Shown here: positions 14,566 to 22,070 of the stretch, piece after piece
Numbering within the stretch: the first letter of the stretch is position 1
Layout of the letters: every line of letters starts with the position of its first letter
Assembly: GCF_003217775.1 (NCBI RefSeq)
Contig: NZ_QJVJ01000005.1
Span: forward strand, 310,001 to 374,000
DNA length: 64,000 nucleotides
Source: Paenibacillus flagellatus
GTDB lineage: Bacteria > Bacillota > Bacilli > Paenibacillales > NBRC-103111
Reading direction: 5' to 3'
The notes under the pieces: generated by a model
The model's input: only the letters and a program-made list of their open reading frames with translations
What the model was told of the DNA's origin: nothing
Databases searched by the model: none
Translations under genes and position numbers: made by a program

Positions 14566-15399
14566 TTAAATGGCGATTTCCATCTTGATCGACGGGTGGT
14601 ACCGGTAATCGATCAGTTTGAAGTCGTCGATCGTAAAATCGTCGAATCGTTTAATCTCCGGATTGATCCAAAGCCTTGGGGCCGGATAAGGCTCCCGCTT
14701 CAGCTGCTCCCGAAGCGGCTGCTCGTGGCGCTCGTAGATGTGCGCGTCGTTCGCGTTAAACGTCAGCGTGCCGAGCTCGTAGCCCGTCACTTGAGCGATC
14801 ATCCGCTGCAGTACGTAATATTGGAACACGTTCAACGGGTTGCCGAGACCGATATCGTTGGACCGCGCGTTGACGACGAGATGCAGCTTGCCCGTCTTGA
14901 CGAGCCACTGGTTGTTCCAGACGCACGGATACAGCTCCATCTGGTCCAGGTCGTCGATGTTCCATAACGAAATGACGTGTCTTCTCGACGCGGGATTATG
15001 GATCAGCTCGTCGATCAGATGATCGACCTGGTTCGTGATTTTCCCTTTGATGTAAATCGGCTTGCCCAGCTGATAGCCGTACGCCTTGCCGATGTTGTTG
15101 TGCGCGTTCGTCCATTCCCGCCACAGCTTGACGTCATGCTCGTCCAAATACGAGCAGTCGCTCGTCCGCTTTACGTAAAACCAGAGCAGCTCGTGGATGG
15201 CCGACTTCCAGGGCACCCGCTTCGTCGTCAAAATCGGCACTTCGGTATTGTCGAACCGGATTTGCTTGCAAATGACGCTTTTCGTATAGGCGGGCGTCCC
15301 GTCCGCCCACACGGTCCGCACCCGCTGGTCGCGGTCCCATTCGCCGTTCTCCAAAATATCGGTCACCAGCTCTTTATAAATGTCGTCCGCTATACTCAT
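14566..15399 (-). CDS. thyA: Thymidylate synthase ThyA (277 aa)
   Basis: Makes dTMP from dUMP using methylenetetrahydrofolate. Visible motifs: the catalytic Cys in LYPCVWNNQW, the phosphate-binding RRHVISLWN, the NARSNDIGLGNPLNVFQYYV segment and the C-terminal YHPSIKMEIAI. The length is slightly above that of the compact E. coli-type enzyme. No folA (dihydrofolate reductase) follows, unlike in many genomes. The upstream nucleotidyltransferase ends 5 bases before this start, so the two form a unit. Confidence 0.95.
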   Translation of the reverse strand: MSIADDIYKELVTDILENGEWDRDQRVRTVWADGTPAYTKSVICKQIRFDNTEVPILTTKRVPWKSAIHELLWFYVKRTSDCSYLDEHDVKLWREWTNAHNNIGKAYGYQLGKPIYIKGKITNQVDHLIDELIHNPASRRHVISLWNIDDLDQMELYPCVWNNQWLVKTGKLHLVVNARSNDIGLGNPLNVFQYYVLQRMIAQVTGYELGTLTFNANDAHIYERHEQPLREQLKREPYPAPRLWINPEIKRFDDFTIDDFKLIDYRYHPSIKMEIAI

Positions 15400-15404
15400 A
15401 GTCG

Positions 15405-16172
15405 CTAATCCTCGCTTCTTCTATCTAATTGTTCATCGCCTGGCCCGAACGCGCGCCGCGCTTCCTCGTAGGCTTCGGGCGTCCCTACATCGTACACGGC
15501 TCCGTCCGCGAAATACGCCCTGACGTCCTTCCGCCTGCACAGCCACGCCGGAAAGTGTCCCGGGGCGTCCGGATCGTTGCCCTCGCTCAAATAATCCGCG
15601 AACAGCGGAATCGTATCGCGACGATAAGCGTATAGGGCGAATGCGCCGACATTCGACCTCGGGTTGGCCGGCTTCTCCTCGAACGAGACCACCCTCCCGT
15701 CGCCGTTCAGCTCCACGACGCCGACCCGCTTCAGTTCCTCGAGACGGTCGACCGTCCGCACAACGATGCAATCGCGCTCCACCCGGTAAAAATAATCGAC
15801 ATACCGGCCCAAATCGAACGTAAACACGTTGTCGCCGGCTATGACGAGCAGATCGTCGTCGATCCCCGCGCGCTCCACGGCCAACCGGATGTCGCCGATC
15901 GCTCCCAGCTTATCCGCGTCCGAGGCCGTACCGTCGTCGACGATCGAGATCGGTACGGAGGCGCCCCGCCCGTCACGCCACTGCCGGAACCGATCCGCGA
16001 ACTTGTTATTCGTAACGACAACGATTGCGGTAATCGGACGAATCCGCTCCAGCTGATCGACGATCCGGTCGATGATCGTCTTCGATCCGACGGGGAGCAG
16101 CGCTTTCGGCTTGTCGAGCGTCAGCGGATACAACCGGGTCGCGTACCCGGCGGCCAGCAGCAATGCTTTCAT
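15405..16172 (-). CDS. Sugar-phosphate nucleotidyltransferase (255 aa)
   Basis: Residues 1-20 (MKALLLAAGYATRLYPLTLD) with KPKALLPVG form the nucleotide-binding signature of the glucose-1-phosphate thymidylyl/uridylyltransferase fold. AGDNVFTFD and GVVELNGDGRVVSFEEKP are further family motifs. It probably activates a sugar phosphate with a nucleoside triphosphate. The start at 16172 has GAGGAGAG upstream. It is coupled to thyA (5-base gap), which would suit dTDP-sugar supply, but the substrate is not proven. Confidence 0.85.
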   Translation of the reverse strand: MKALLLAAGYATRLYPLTLDKPKALLPVGSKTIIDRIVDQLERIRPITAIVVVTNNKFADRFRQWRDGRGASVPISIVDDGTASDADKLGAIGDIRLAVERAGIDDDLLVIAGDNVFTFDLGRYVDYFYRVERDCIVVRTVDRLEELKRVGVVELNGDGRVVSFEEKPANPRSNVGAFALYAYRRDTIPLFADYLSEGNDPDAPGHFPAWLCRRKDVRAYFADGAVYDVGTPEAYEEARRAFGPGDEQLDRRSED

Positions 16173-16368
16173 CGCGTCTCTCCTCGTCATTGTCCGACAT
16201 ATTCAACACCATTTACCCATTCTACGACAAGGCTCCGATTCCTTCGCGTTTGGAAAAAAAGGAATAACGGCGCGTGTTTCCGGCGACCCTATTCCCGTCA
16301 GCGCGGCGGTCGCCGTCCGTGCGTCCGCCCGAAGCGCGAATCATCCGAGAAGAGAAGGAGCGTTTCCC

Positions 16369-16548
16369 ATGTCCACCCGAAACGAATACGAATACGCCGA
16401 TTTGAACGACAAACCCGAACTGGTCGACGAAATCGTCGAGCTGGAGCGCCGCCTGCACAAGCAAACCGGCCGTTCCGTTACGCTGATCGCCTATGCCCGT
16501 ACCGATGCCGAAGGAGAGGAATCGTGCAGGGCCGGGCTGAACGACTGA
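16369..16548 (+). CDS. Small hypothetical protein (59 aa)
   Basis: The ATG at 16369 follows GAGAAGGAG. The product (MSTRNEYEYADLNDKPELVD, then EIVELERRLHKQTGRSVTLIAYA) is acidic and probably one helix plus one strand. The family is unknown. Bases 16173-16368 contain no other gene that I can support. Confidence 0.55.
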   Translation: MSTRNEYEYADLNDKPELVDEIVELERRLHKQTGRSVTLIAYARTDAEGEESCRAGLND

Positions 16549-16679
16549 ACGTTGACCGGCCGAGGCCGAGTCGGACGCCTTTCCAAAAAAAGGAGTCGGG
16601 TCGTGCAACATTTTCCTGATGACGTCCGTTAGGAATAGTGATCGATCGATCAAACTATTCGAAAACATAGGTGATGCGC

Positions 16680-17594
16680 ATGAAAAAACGTTGGACGTTC
16701 GCACTCGTTGCGGCATTGGTGTTGACGATGATGCTGGGAGGCTCGGTATTTGCTTTTACGGACATTCAGGACGATCCGAACGCGGCGGACATTAACGCGC
16801 TTCGGCAGTCCGGCGTCGTCAACGGCGTAACGGCGGAGCTGTTCGCGCCGAAAGGAAAAGTGACGATGGCGCAGGGCGTCGCCATGCTCGTGAAGGCGTT
16901 CGATTTGAACATCGCTCATATGACGTTTATCAAGGAGCCGAAGGCGAGCGACTATTTCACGACGATTCCGGACGACGCCTGGTACGCGCAAGCGTTTCTG
17001 TACGCCCAGCTGAACGGTCTGCCGCTCGCGAAAGACGTCGATCCGGCGCAGCGGCTGACGAAGGAGCAATTCGCCGATCTGCTGTTCCACGCGATTACGG
17101 CCAAAGGCGACTACGCCTTCATCGAAATGTGGGTCATGCTGAAGGACGAGAAAGACGTGAATCCCGATTATATGGGCAGCATCCAAAAATTGCTGGTCGC
17201 CAAAATCGCCGAGCTCGACGAGGGCCGCTTCCATCCGAAGAGCGAAATTACGCGAAGCGAAGCGGCTCGACTCGTCCACAAGGCGGTCCAATTCGTCAAA
17301 AAAACGGAGCCGCTTCCGAAGCCGCCGGTCGAAGAGCCGAACATCGCCCTGTCGGTCGCGAAGGTCAACGACGAGGTAAACAAAGTGACGCTGACTTGGG
17401 GCGAGATGCCGAATCCGGGCTACCGCATCACCGTATCGAACATCGAGTTCACGAACGGCGGAGAGGCGGTCATCTCGTACGTGCTGCACGAGCCGGAGCC
17501 GGGCAAAATGTACCCGCAGGTCGTCACCGAAGCAAAGGTCGACACGTTCGTCGCCGCCTCCTACAAGCCCGTATTGAAAAGAGCCGCCGACTGA
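16680..17594 (+). CDS. Secreted S-layer-homology protein with PrcB-like C-terminus (304 aa)
   Basis: A signal peptide (MKKRWTFALVAALVLTMMLG to SVFA) is followed by three SLH-type repeats, about residues 25-200: FTDIQDDPNAADINALRQSG, then DDAWYAQAFLYAQLNGL with LTKEQFADLL, then ITRSEAARLVHKAV. SLH domains hold proteins to pyruvylated cell-wall polymers. Residues 215-300 (VTLTWGEMPNPGYRITVSNI, then VISYVLHEPEPGKMYPQVVT) resemble the PrcB C-terminal domain. The ATG at 16680 follows TAGGTGA. It is probably a cell-surface protein; the PrcB assignment is tentative. Confidence 0.75.
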   Translation: MKKRWTFALVAALVLTMMLGGSVFAFTDIQDDPNAADINALRQSGVVNGVTAELFAPKGKVTMAQGVAMLVKAFDLNIAHMTFIKEPKASDYFTTIPDDAWYAQAFLYAQLNGLPLAKDVDPAQRLTKEQFADLLFHAITAKGDYAFIEMWVMLKDEKDVNPDYMGSIQKLLVAKIAELDEGRFHPKSEITRSEAARLVHKAVQFVKKTEPLPKPPVEEPNIALSVAKVNDEVNKVTLTWGEMPNPGYRITVSNIEFTNGGEAVISYVLHEPEPGKMYPQVVTEAKVDTFVAASYKPVLKRAAD

Positions 17595-17610
17595 CGGCCG
17601 GTATGCGGCA

Positions 17611-17652
17611 AAAAAAGGACTCCCGGATATCCGATTCCGGGAGTCCTTTTCG
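17611..17652. terminator. Bidirectional terminator between SLH gene and anti-sigma gene
   Basis: A 15-bp stem (AAAAGGACTCCCGGA with TCCGGGAGTCCTTTT) serves the plus-strand SLH gene and the convergent sigma/anti-sigma operon. Confidence 0.85.
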
Positions 17653-17683
17653 TTCTAGCCGATCCACCGACAGTCGCGGAAGA

Positions 17684-18469
17684 TCAGGTGCCCAGCACCT
17701 TTTTGCCGCGCGGCGCGCTGCCCCGCGAATCGGGCTCGAGCGTAATGCCGATCGCTTCGAATTCCCCGCCCGTCTGCGGCAGCTCGTAGACGAGCACGCC
17801 GCTGCCCTGGGGGTCGACCCAGAACGTGCCGGCGTTTCTGCGTTTGCCCTCGTGAATGAGCCACACTTGATACGCTTCGTCGTCGTTCGTTTTGACTAGA
17901 CCGTTTACGTTCAAGACGAGCTTCTTTTTGTTCCCTTGGCAGACGATCCATCCGGTTCCGCGCGCGTCGGCCATCGACTTGTCGGAGGCGTTCAGCACGT
18001 ACGTCTGCTCCACGTATAGCGGCTGATCGACGGCGTTTACGACGTTCGCCTCGTCGAAGCGGGACGAAACCGTCCAGATCGAGGCGGCGATGAGCAGCAC
18101 GGCGGCCGCAAGGGCGATCCCGTATGTGCGGATTCGACGCGGACGCGCGATGGCCGCCGTTTTCGCGGCGGCGTCCGGGGCGGTTCTTACATCCGCGACG
18201 GCGCGGGGCGCATCCGCCATCTCGGCGCCAGAGGGACGCTCCGTACCGAAAATGGCGTTCATGACGTCGTCCTTCAAACCGGCCGGCGGTTCCGCTTCCT
18301 CCGCGACGAACGGCATCGCGTTCCATACTTCCGTCATTTCGTTCCATTGCTGCAGGCAGGAAGGACATCCTGGCAAATGGCGCTCAAACGCCTTGCGCGC
18401 CTCGTCTGGCGCTTCCCCGAGCAAGCAGTCGAGCAAATGGTCGCAAGGATTTCCGTTAGTCGTCTCCAT
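17684..18469 (-). CDS. Anti-sigma factor, zf-HC2 plus RskA-type (261 aa)
   Basis: Residues 1-45 contain a zinc-binding anti-sigma motif (HLLDCLL, then ERHLPGCPSC), about 115-135 a single transmembrane helix (IALAAAVLLIAASIWTV), and the rest an extracytoplasmic domain like the RskA C-terminal (anti-sigma-K) domain (AYQVWLIHEGKRRNAGTFWV, then LPQTGGEFEAIGITLEPD). It should hold the sigma factor encoded just upstream inactive at the membrane. The ATG at 18469 is 2 bases past the sigma stop, with GGAGGGG 9 bases upstream, so the two are coupled. Confidence 0.88.
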   Translation of the reverse strand: METTNGNPCDHLLDCLLGEAPDEARKAFERHLPGCPSCLQQWNEMTEVWNAMPFVAEEAEPPAGLKDDVMNAIFGTERPSGAEMADAPRAVADVRTAPDAAAKTAAIARPRRIRTYGIALAAAVLLIAASIWTVSSRFDEANVVNAVDQPLYVEQTYVLNASDKSMADARGTGWIVCQGNKKKLVLNVNGLVKTNDDEAYQVWLIHEGKRRNAGTFWVDPQGSGVLVYELPQTGGEFEAIGITLEPDSRGSAPRGKKVLGT

Positions 18470-18471
18470 CG

Positions 18472-19041
18472 TCAGATCCCCTCCTTCTTCGGTGTCAAAT
18501 GTTTGCGCAGCACCTTCAACGACTGGTGAAGCCGGCTCTTGATCGTCCCGAGCGGCTCGTTGTTCATTTGAGCGACTTCGCTTAGCGTGTAGCCTTCCCA
18601 GTACACCCGCTCGATCAGCCGGATCTGATGCTCCGACAGCATATGATAAGCGCCCCGCACTTCTTCCCGTACCCATCTCCGCCCGATCTCCTCCTCGGGC
18701 GTTCGGCCGCTGTCGTCCGGAATGTTCGCCCATTGGTCCGGTTCGATCGAGACGGACGAGTCATGACGGCGCTGCTTGCGCAAATGGTCGATGGCGATAT
18801 TGCGGGTGATCGTAATGATCCAATTGGCGAATTGGCCTTTCTCCGGATCGTAGCCGCTCTCCGTCGTCCACAGCCGCGTGAACACGAGCTGCACGACTTC
18901 CTTCGCCGCCTGCTCGTTCCGGGTCGATTTCAAGGCGAACGAATAGACGAGCTTGACGTACCGGTCATACAATTGTTCAAAGGCGGCCCTGTCCTTCTGG
19001 CGAACTTGCCGCATCAACTCTCCATCGGTAGCTTTGTGCAT
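18472..19041 (-). CDS. ECF RNA polymerase sigma factor, SigK-like (189 aa)
   Basis: Region 2 is seen in AAFEQLYDRYVKLVYSFALK with RLWTTESGYDPEKGQFANWI and TITRNIAIDHLRKQRR. Region 4 is seen in IRLIERVYWEGYTLSEVAQM with EPLGTIKSRLHQSLKVLRK. With an RskA-type anti-sigma downstream it matches the SigK/RskA class of ECF systems. The ATG at 19041 (GGGGAG 6 bases upstream) is preferred to the GTG at 19065, whose Shine-Dalgarno is too close. It probably controls its own operon through the candidate site at 19081-19108. Confidence 0.88.
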   Translation of the reverse strand: MHKATDGELMRQVRQKDRAAFEQLYDRYVKLVYSFALKSTRNEQAAKEVVQLVFTRLWTTESGYDPEKGQFANWIITITRNIAIDHLRKQRRHDSSVSIEPDQWANIPDDSGRTPEEEIGRRWVREEVRGAYHMLSEHQIRLIERVYWEGYTLSEVAQMNNEPLGTIKSRLHQSLKVLRKHLTPKKEGI

Positions 19042-19080
19042 CCAGCGCTCCCCGGTCGAAGTCACGACCTCTATAGGAAT

Positions 19081-19108
19081 ATACGTACCATACGTAGAAA
19101 CAGTTCAC
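19081..19108 (-). promoter_or_regulatory. Candidate ECF-type autoregulated promoter
   Basis: On the minus strand GTGAACT is followed, 16 bases later, by CGTAT. This resembles ECF promoters (GAAC-like -35, CGT-containing -10) and lies about 40 bases before the sigma gene. It is suggestive only. Confidence 0.4.
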
Positions 19109-19144
19109 GTCCATCTTCCTACAAGTGCCGCCGTTTGGCAAGAA

Positions 19145-19256
19145 AAAAGCCCCTTCTCCGCCCATGGAGCCGGAGCGGGAGAAACGGGGCGGAAAAGCAA
19201 AAAAAACGTTCGGAGGAGCGGTGCAAGACTAGCACCTTCCCGTGCGTCCGAACGTT
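19145..19256 (-). terminator. Tandem terminators downstream of tRNA-Leu
   Basis: Two minus-strand hairpins followed by T runs. AACGTTCGGA/TCCGAACGTT (19205-19214 with 19247-19256) leads into a run of about eight T's. A second G+C-rich hairpin (around 19150-19192) ends in GGGGCTTTTTT. They end the tRNA-Leu transcript before the sigma operon promoter. Confidence 0.7.
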
Positions 19257-19280
19257 TCGCTTGCTAGCCTGCTAGAGAAA

Positions 19281-19363
19281 TGCCGAGGACGAGACTCGAA
19301 CTCGTACGGGGTTGCCCCCGCAGGATTTTAAGTCCTGTGCGTCTGCCATTCCGCCACCCCGGC
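19281..19363 (-). tRNA. tRNA-Leu (anticodon TAA)
   Basis: A class II tRNA with a long variable arm. The acceptor GCCGGGG pairs with CCTCGGC. The anticodon stem CAGGA/TCCTG encloses CTTAAAA (anticodon TAA, reading UUA). The T loop GTTCGAGTC is present. No CCA is encoded. Confidence 0.95.
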
Positions 19364-19718
19364 ATGATCGTATGCGCTTCTGCTCGATTGTTGCGTCATC
19401 TACCGCTTCGCCAATTTCGTTAACAGATGTGAGGCTTGTCCCGCAGGCTGCCTTCAAACCGCCTCTAGAGCTGCGCTCATTTGCAACAAAATCCGGTACG
19501 TTCGCGCTAGTCAACGAATTTGATAATATCACGCTTCGCAACCGTTAGTCAAGCGATTGCAAGACTTTGGTAACACGCACGGCACTTTTCGGTGCCTATA
19601 TTACCTTTTGGTGCTTATAGCACAGAAAAGTGCGTTCTTCCTTTCTTTCCCGGTACAACACATAATTTGATTGTACCAGATAAAGAAGTACAGACGGATC
19701 GGACGGAAGGGGAAAACT

Positions 19719-20327
19719 ATGAAAATTTTGGTTGTCGTATCGCACCCTCGGGAAAATTCTTTAACGTTTTCCGTGGCATCCCGGTTTATTTCGGGACTCG
19801 CCGCTGCGGGGCACGAAGCGGAGATGCTGGATTTGCATCGCATCGGATTTCATCCCGTGCTGGGGGAAGCCGACGAGCCGGATTGGTCATCCAGCCGCAA
19901 AACGTATTCGCCCGAGGTGGAAGCGGAAATCGAACGGATGAAAGCATGCGATGCTCTCGCCTTCGTTTTTCCGATCTGGTGGTACTACTTGCCCGCCATG
20001 CTGAAAGGATATATCGATCGGGTGTGGAATAACGGTTTTGCGTACGGCTCGAACCGATTGCACCATCAAAAAGTGCTGTGGCTCGGCTTGGCGGCCGCGT
20101 CGAGGGAACATTTCGAGAAAAGACAATACGGCAAGACGCTCTCCCACCTGCTGAACGTCGGAATAGCCGAATACTGCGGCATTTCCAACAGCCAGGTCGA
20201 GATTTTATACGACACCTTGGATACAAAGCCGGAAGTTTTCGAACAAATTTTGGCCCGGGCATACGATCTCGGTCTCCATTATGACAACGATGTGAAGGCC
20301 GTCGGCGAGTCCCCGCAGCAAAAATAA
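19719..20327 (+). CDS. Flavodoxin-fold NAD(P)H oxidoreductase, MdaB/NQO1 type (202 aa)
   Basis: The start MKILVVVSHPRENSLTFSVA is the flavin phosphate-binding region. VFPIWWYYLPAMLKGYIDRV is the hallmark of the MdaB/KefF/NQO1 quinone-reductase family, and the length agrees. It likely reduces quinones or nitro/azo compounds by two electrons with FMN or FAD. The start at 19719 has AAGGGG upstream. The upstream region has inverted repeats (GGCAC-N6-GTGCC at 19581-19596 and GTGC-N5-GCAC at 19611-19623) that may bind a redox-sensing repressor such as an HxlR or MarR protein. Confidence 0.85.
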   Translation: MKILVVVSHPRENSLTFSVASRFISGLAAAGHEAEMLDLHRIGFHPVLGEADEPDWSSSRKTYSPEVEAEIERMKACDALAFVFPIWWYYLPAMLKGYIDRVWNNGFAYGSNRLHHQKVLWLGLAAASREHFEKRQYGKTLSHLLNVGIAEYCGISNSQVEILYDTLDTKPEVFEQILARAYDLGLHYDNDVKAVGESPQQK

Positions 20328-20483
20328 CCCCTCGATGGGGTCAATTACCGGTTACGTTGGAAAAGGGCGGCGAAAGCGTGAAGACAGGGGGATTCGGCCG
20401 GGTTCAGCCTCGCGATACAGTCCCCGAACGGAAAAGGCTGGCGAATGAACGTATCGGTCCGCGTCCGATTAAGAGTCGATATA

Positions 20484-20515
20484 AAACAAAAAAACCTTGC
20501 TCAAGATCAAGGTTT
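20484..20515 (-). terminator. Terminator after the tRNA-fMet/Ile2 pair
   Basis: AAACCTTG (20492-20499) pairs with CAAGGTTT (20508-20515), and the minus strand continues into a T7 run. Bases 20328-20480 hold no supported gene, only a short CCCC/GGGG hairpin. Confidence 0.75.
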
Positions 20516-20523
20516 ATCGCGGA

Positions 20524-20597
20524 TGGGCCCTGAGGGACTCGAACCCCCGACCAATCGGTTATGAGCCGACCGCTCTAACCAACTGAGCTAAGGGCCC
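20524..20597 (-). tRNA. tRNA-Ile2 (anticodon CAT, lysidine-modified)
   Basis: The cloverleaf has acceptor GGGCCCT/AGGGCCC and anticodon loop CTCATAA. The body (TTAGCTCAGTTGGTTAGAGC and CGGCTCATAACCG) matches the minor isoleucine tRNA whose C34 is changed to lysidine by TilS, rather than elongator Met. It is followed (in the opposite direction of coordinates) by tRNA-fMet with 17 bases between them. Confidence 0.85.
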
Positions 20598-20614
20598 CTA
20601 TGGGTTAAGAGGAA

Positions 20615-20688
<74 letters not shown>

Positions 20689-20790
20689 TCGTTGGAAAAT
20701 GCTGATCAATATCGAACAGCGACAAAAATAACTATACACCAGAGCGGAAGCATATGTCAAGCGTATTTTGCAAAGGCCGAGCGGCGGCCG

Positions 20791-20958
20791 CTACAGCTGG
20801 TACCGGACGCCAAACCGTCCCTTTTTCGAACGGAACACTTCGACGGATTGGGGGCATTCGTAGCCGTAAATCCACCAATCCTCCTCCATCCGTTTGGCCA
20901 AGCAGCCGGCTTGGAATTTGCTTTCGTACAATTTCACCCAATATACCCATTTGATCAC
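20791..20958 (-). CDS. Small Trp/Tyr-rich hypothetical protein (55 aa)
   Basis: The product (VIKWVYWVKLYESKFQAGCL, then AKRMEEDWWIYGYECPQSVE) is rich in aromatic residues and has two Cys. The GTG at 20958 with AAAGGA about 10 bases upstream is chosen. An in-frame ATG at 21006 directly abuts a GGAG and would add 16 residues. The family is not recognised, and the start is uncertain. Confidence 0.45.
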   Translation of the reverse strand: MIKWVYWVKLYESKFQAGCLAKRMEEDWWIYGYECPQSVEVFRSKKGRFGVRYQL

Positions 20959-21110
20959 GACCCAACGTTCCTTTCGCGAGAATTGTTCCTTTATAGCATA
21001 TCCCATCTCCTTCTCTTTTTTACGGGTCGTGCGAAAAAAACGAAGAAACGCGTCGTTTTGACCCCGAAAAATCGCGCGCGCAGCCGCCGTCCGACGGCGG
21101 AAATAAGCGG

Positions 21111-21141
21111 AAAACCTCTTTCCCGGCGGGAAAGAGGTTTT
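21111..21141. terminator. Terminator after pgpA
   Basis: A 14-bp perfect stem (AAAACCTCTTTCCC with GGGAAAGAGGTTTT) and a 3-base loop. It serves the minus-strand gene that ends at 21153, and its T run works on both strands. Confidence 0.85.
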
Positions 21142-21152
21142 CGCAAATCCGA

Positions 21153-21707
21153 TCAGCCGGCGTTTTCCTCGGGAAGACGCGAGGAGCGCATCGCTTCGTC
21201 CCGGCTCTCTTCTTCGTCGCGAAGACGGTGCGCGATCCGGCTGGCGGCCGATGCCGCGATGCTCGCGACGAGATCGTCCAGAAACGTATGAATGCCTTTG
21301 CCGCTTTTCGTATCCAGACGCTTGATAATGCCGATCTTATGCTTATCCAAATGCCCGAACGTCGTCACCGCGATGCTCCCGTAGCCGAACACCGATCCGA
21401 GCGCCAACGTTTCGTCGCAGCCGAACAACCCTTCGTCCGACTCCACGATCGTCTGCAGCGGCTCGGAGAGCAGCTTCTTCTCGGCAAGCTGATCCAGCTC
21501 GATGCCGACCAGAATGGCGTGCTGCAGCTCCCGCTTCTCGAGCACGGCATGGACGCTTTCGAGACACGTGTCGATCGTCAACCCCGGGTTGTAGGGAGAT
21601 TGCATTTCGTAGACGATATGGGCAACGTCCTCAAGCAGGACGCCGCGTTCCGCGAGCTTGCGCCGGGCGGCTTCCTTGACTTCCTTACTGTGTATCCGCT
21701 GTGGCAT
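21153..21707 (-). CDS. Phosphatidylglycerophosphatase A family protein, YutG-like (184 aa)
   Basis: Resembles the PgpA family, which dephosphorylates phosphatidylglycerophosphate in phospholipid synthesis. Motifs include FGYGSIAVTTFGHLDKHKIG and the acidic DTKSGKGIHTFLDDLVASIA. The N-terminal AARRKLAERGVLLEDVAHIV is typical of the shorter Bacillales (YutG) form, which lacks strong membrane helices. The start at 21707 has GGGGAG 6 bases upstream. It is terminated independently. Confidence 0.8.
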   Translation of the reverse strand: MPQRIHSKEVKEAARRKLAERGVLLEDVAHIVYEMQSPYNPGLTIDTCLESVHAVLEKRELQHAILVGIELDQLAEKKLLSEPLQTIVESDEGLFGCDETLALGSVFGYGSIAVTTFGHLDKHKIGIIKRLDTKSGKGIHTFLDDLVASIAASAASRIAHRLRDEEESRDEAMRSSRLPEENAG

Positions 21708-21829
21708 AGGAATCTCCCCTTCGATGTCAGACATACCCTCATTATAGCACGTTACGGTCCGTGCGGATGCAGGAATTCGGCCTTTCTTCGTCCAATCTAT
21801 ATCCAACCCAGCTTCCGGAGGGATCGGGA

Positions 21830-22042
21830 ATGAACGGCAGAAAGCTTGCAACGGATGCGGACTTGTACTTGGCGATGCTGTTCCAAACCCCGGTGACGGT
21901 ATTCGTTCGGAACGTCGCATACGAGCCGTCCCGGGGAGGCGTTATCGAGACTTTCGACGACAAGCACGTCGTCGTAGGCGGCAGCCACTACGCCCGGAAC
22001 GTCTGCGACATCCGCGAGGAACGCGAAAAGCCGGATCGCTGA
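21830..22042 (+). CDS. Small beta-rich hypothetical protein (70 aa)
   Basis: Starts at 21830 behind GGAGGGATC. The product (LAMLFQTPVTVFVRNVAYEP, then SRGGVIETFDDKHVVVGGSH) alternates short strands as in a small Sm-like barrel, but no motif secures that. Its last bases overlap the terminator of the convergent operon at 22026-22054. Confidence 0.5.
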   Translation: MNGRKLATDADLYLAMLFQTPVTVFVRNVAYEPSRGGVIETFDDKHVVVGGSHYARNVCDIREEREKPDR

Positions 22043-22054
22043 TCGCGATCCGGC
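22026..22054 (-). terminator. Terminator of the ABC/solute-binding operon
   Basis: GCCGGATCGC (22030-22039) pairs with GCGATCCGGC (22045-22054), and the minus strand runs into TTTT. It follows the solute-binding protein stop at 22071. Confidence 0.65.
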
Positions 22055-22070
22055 TGCCTGCTACGGCCGA

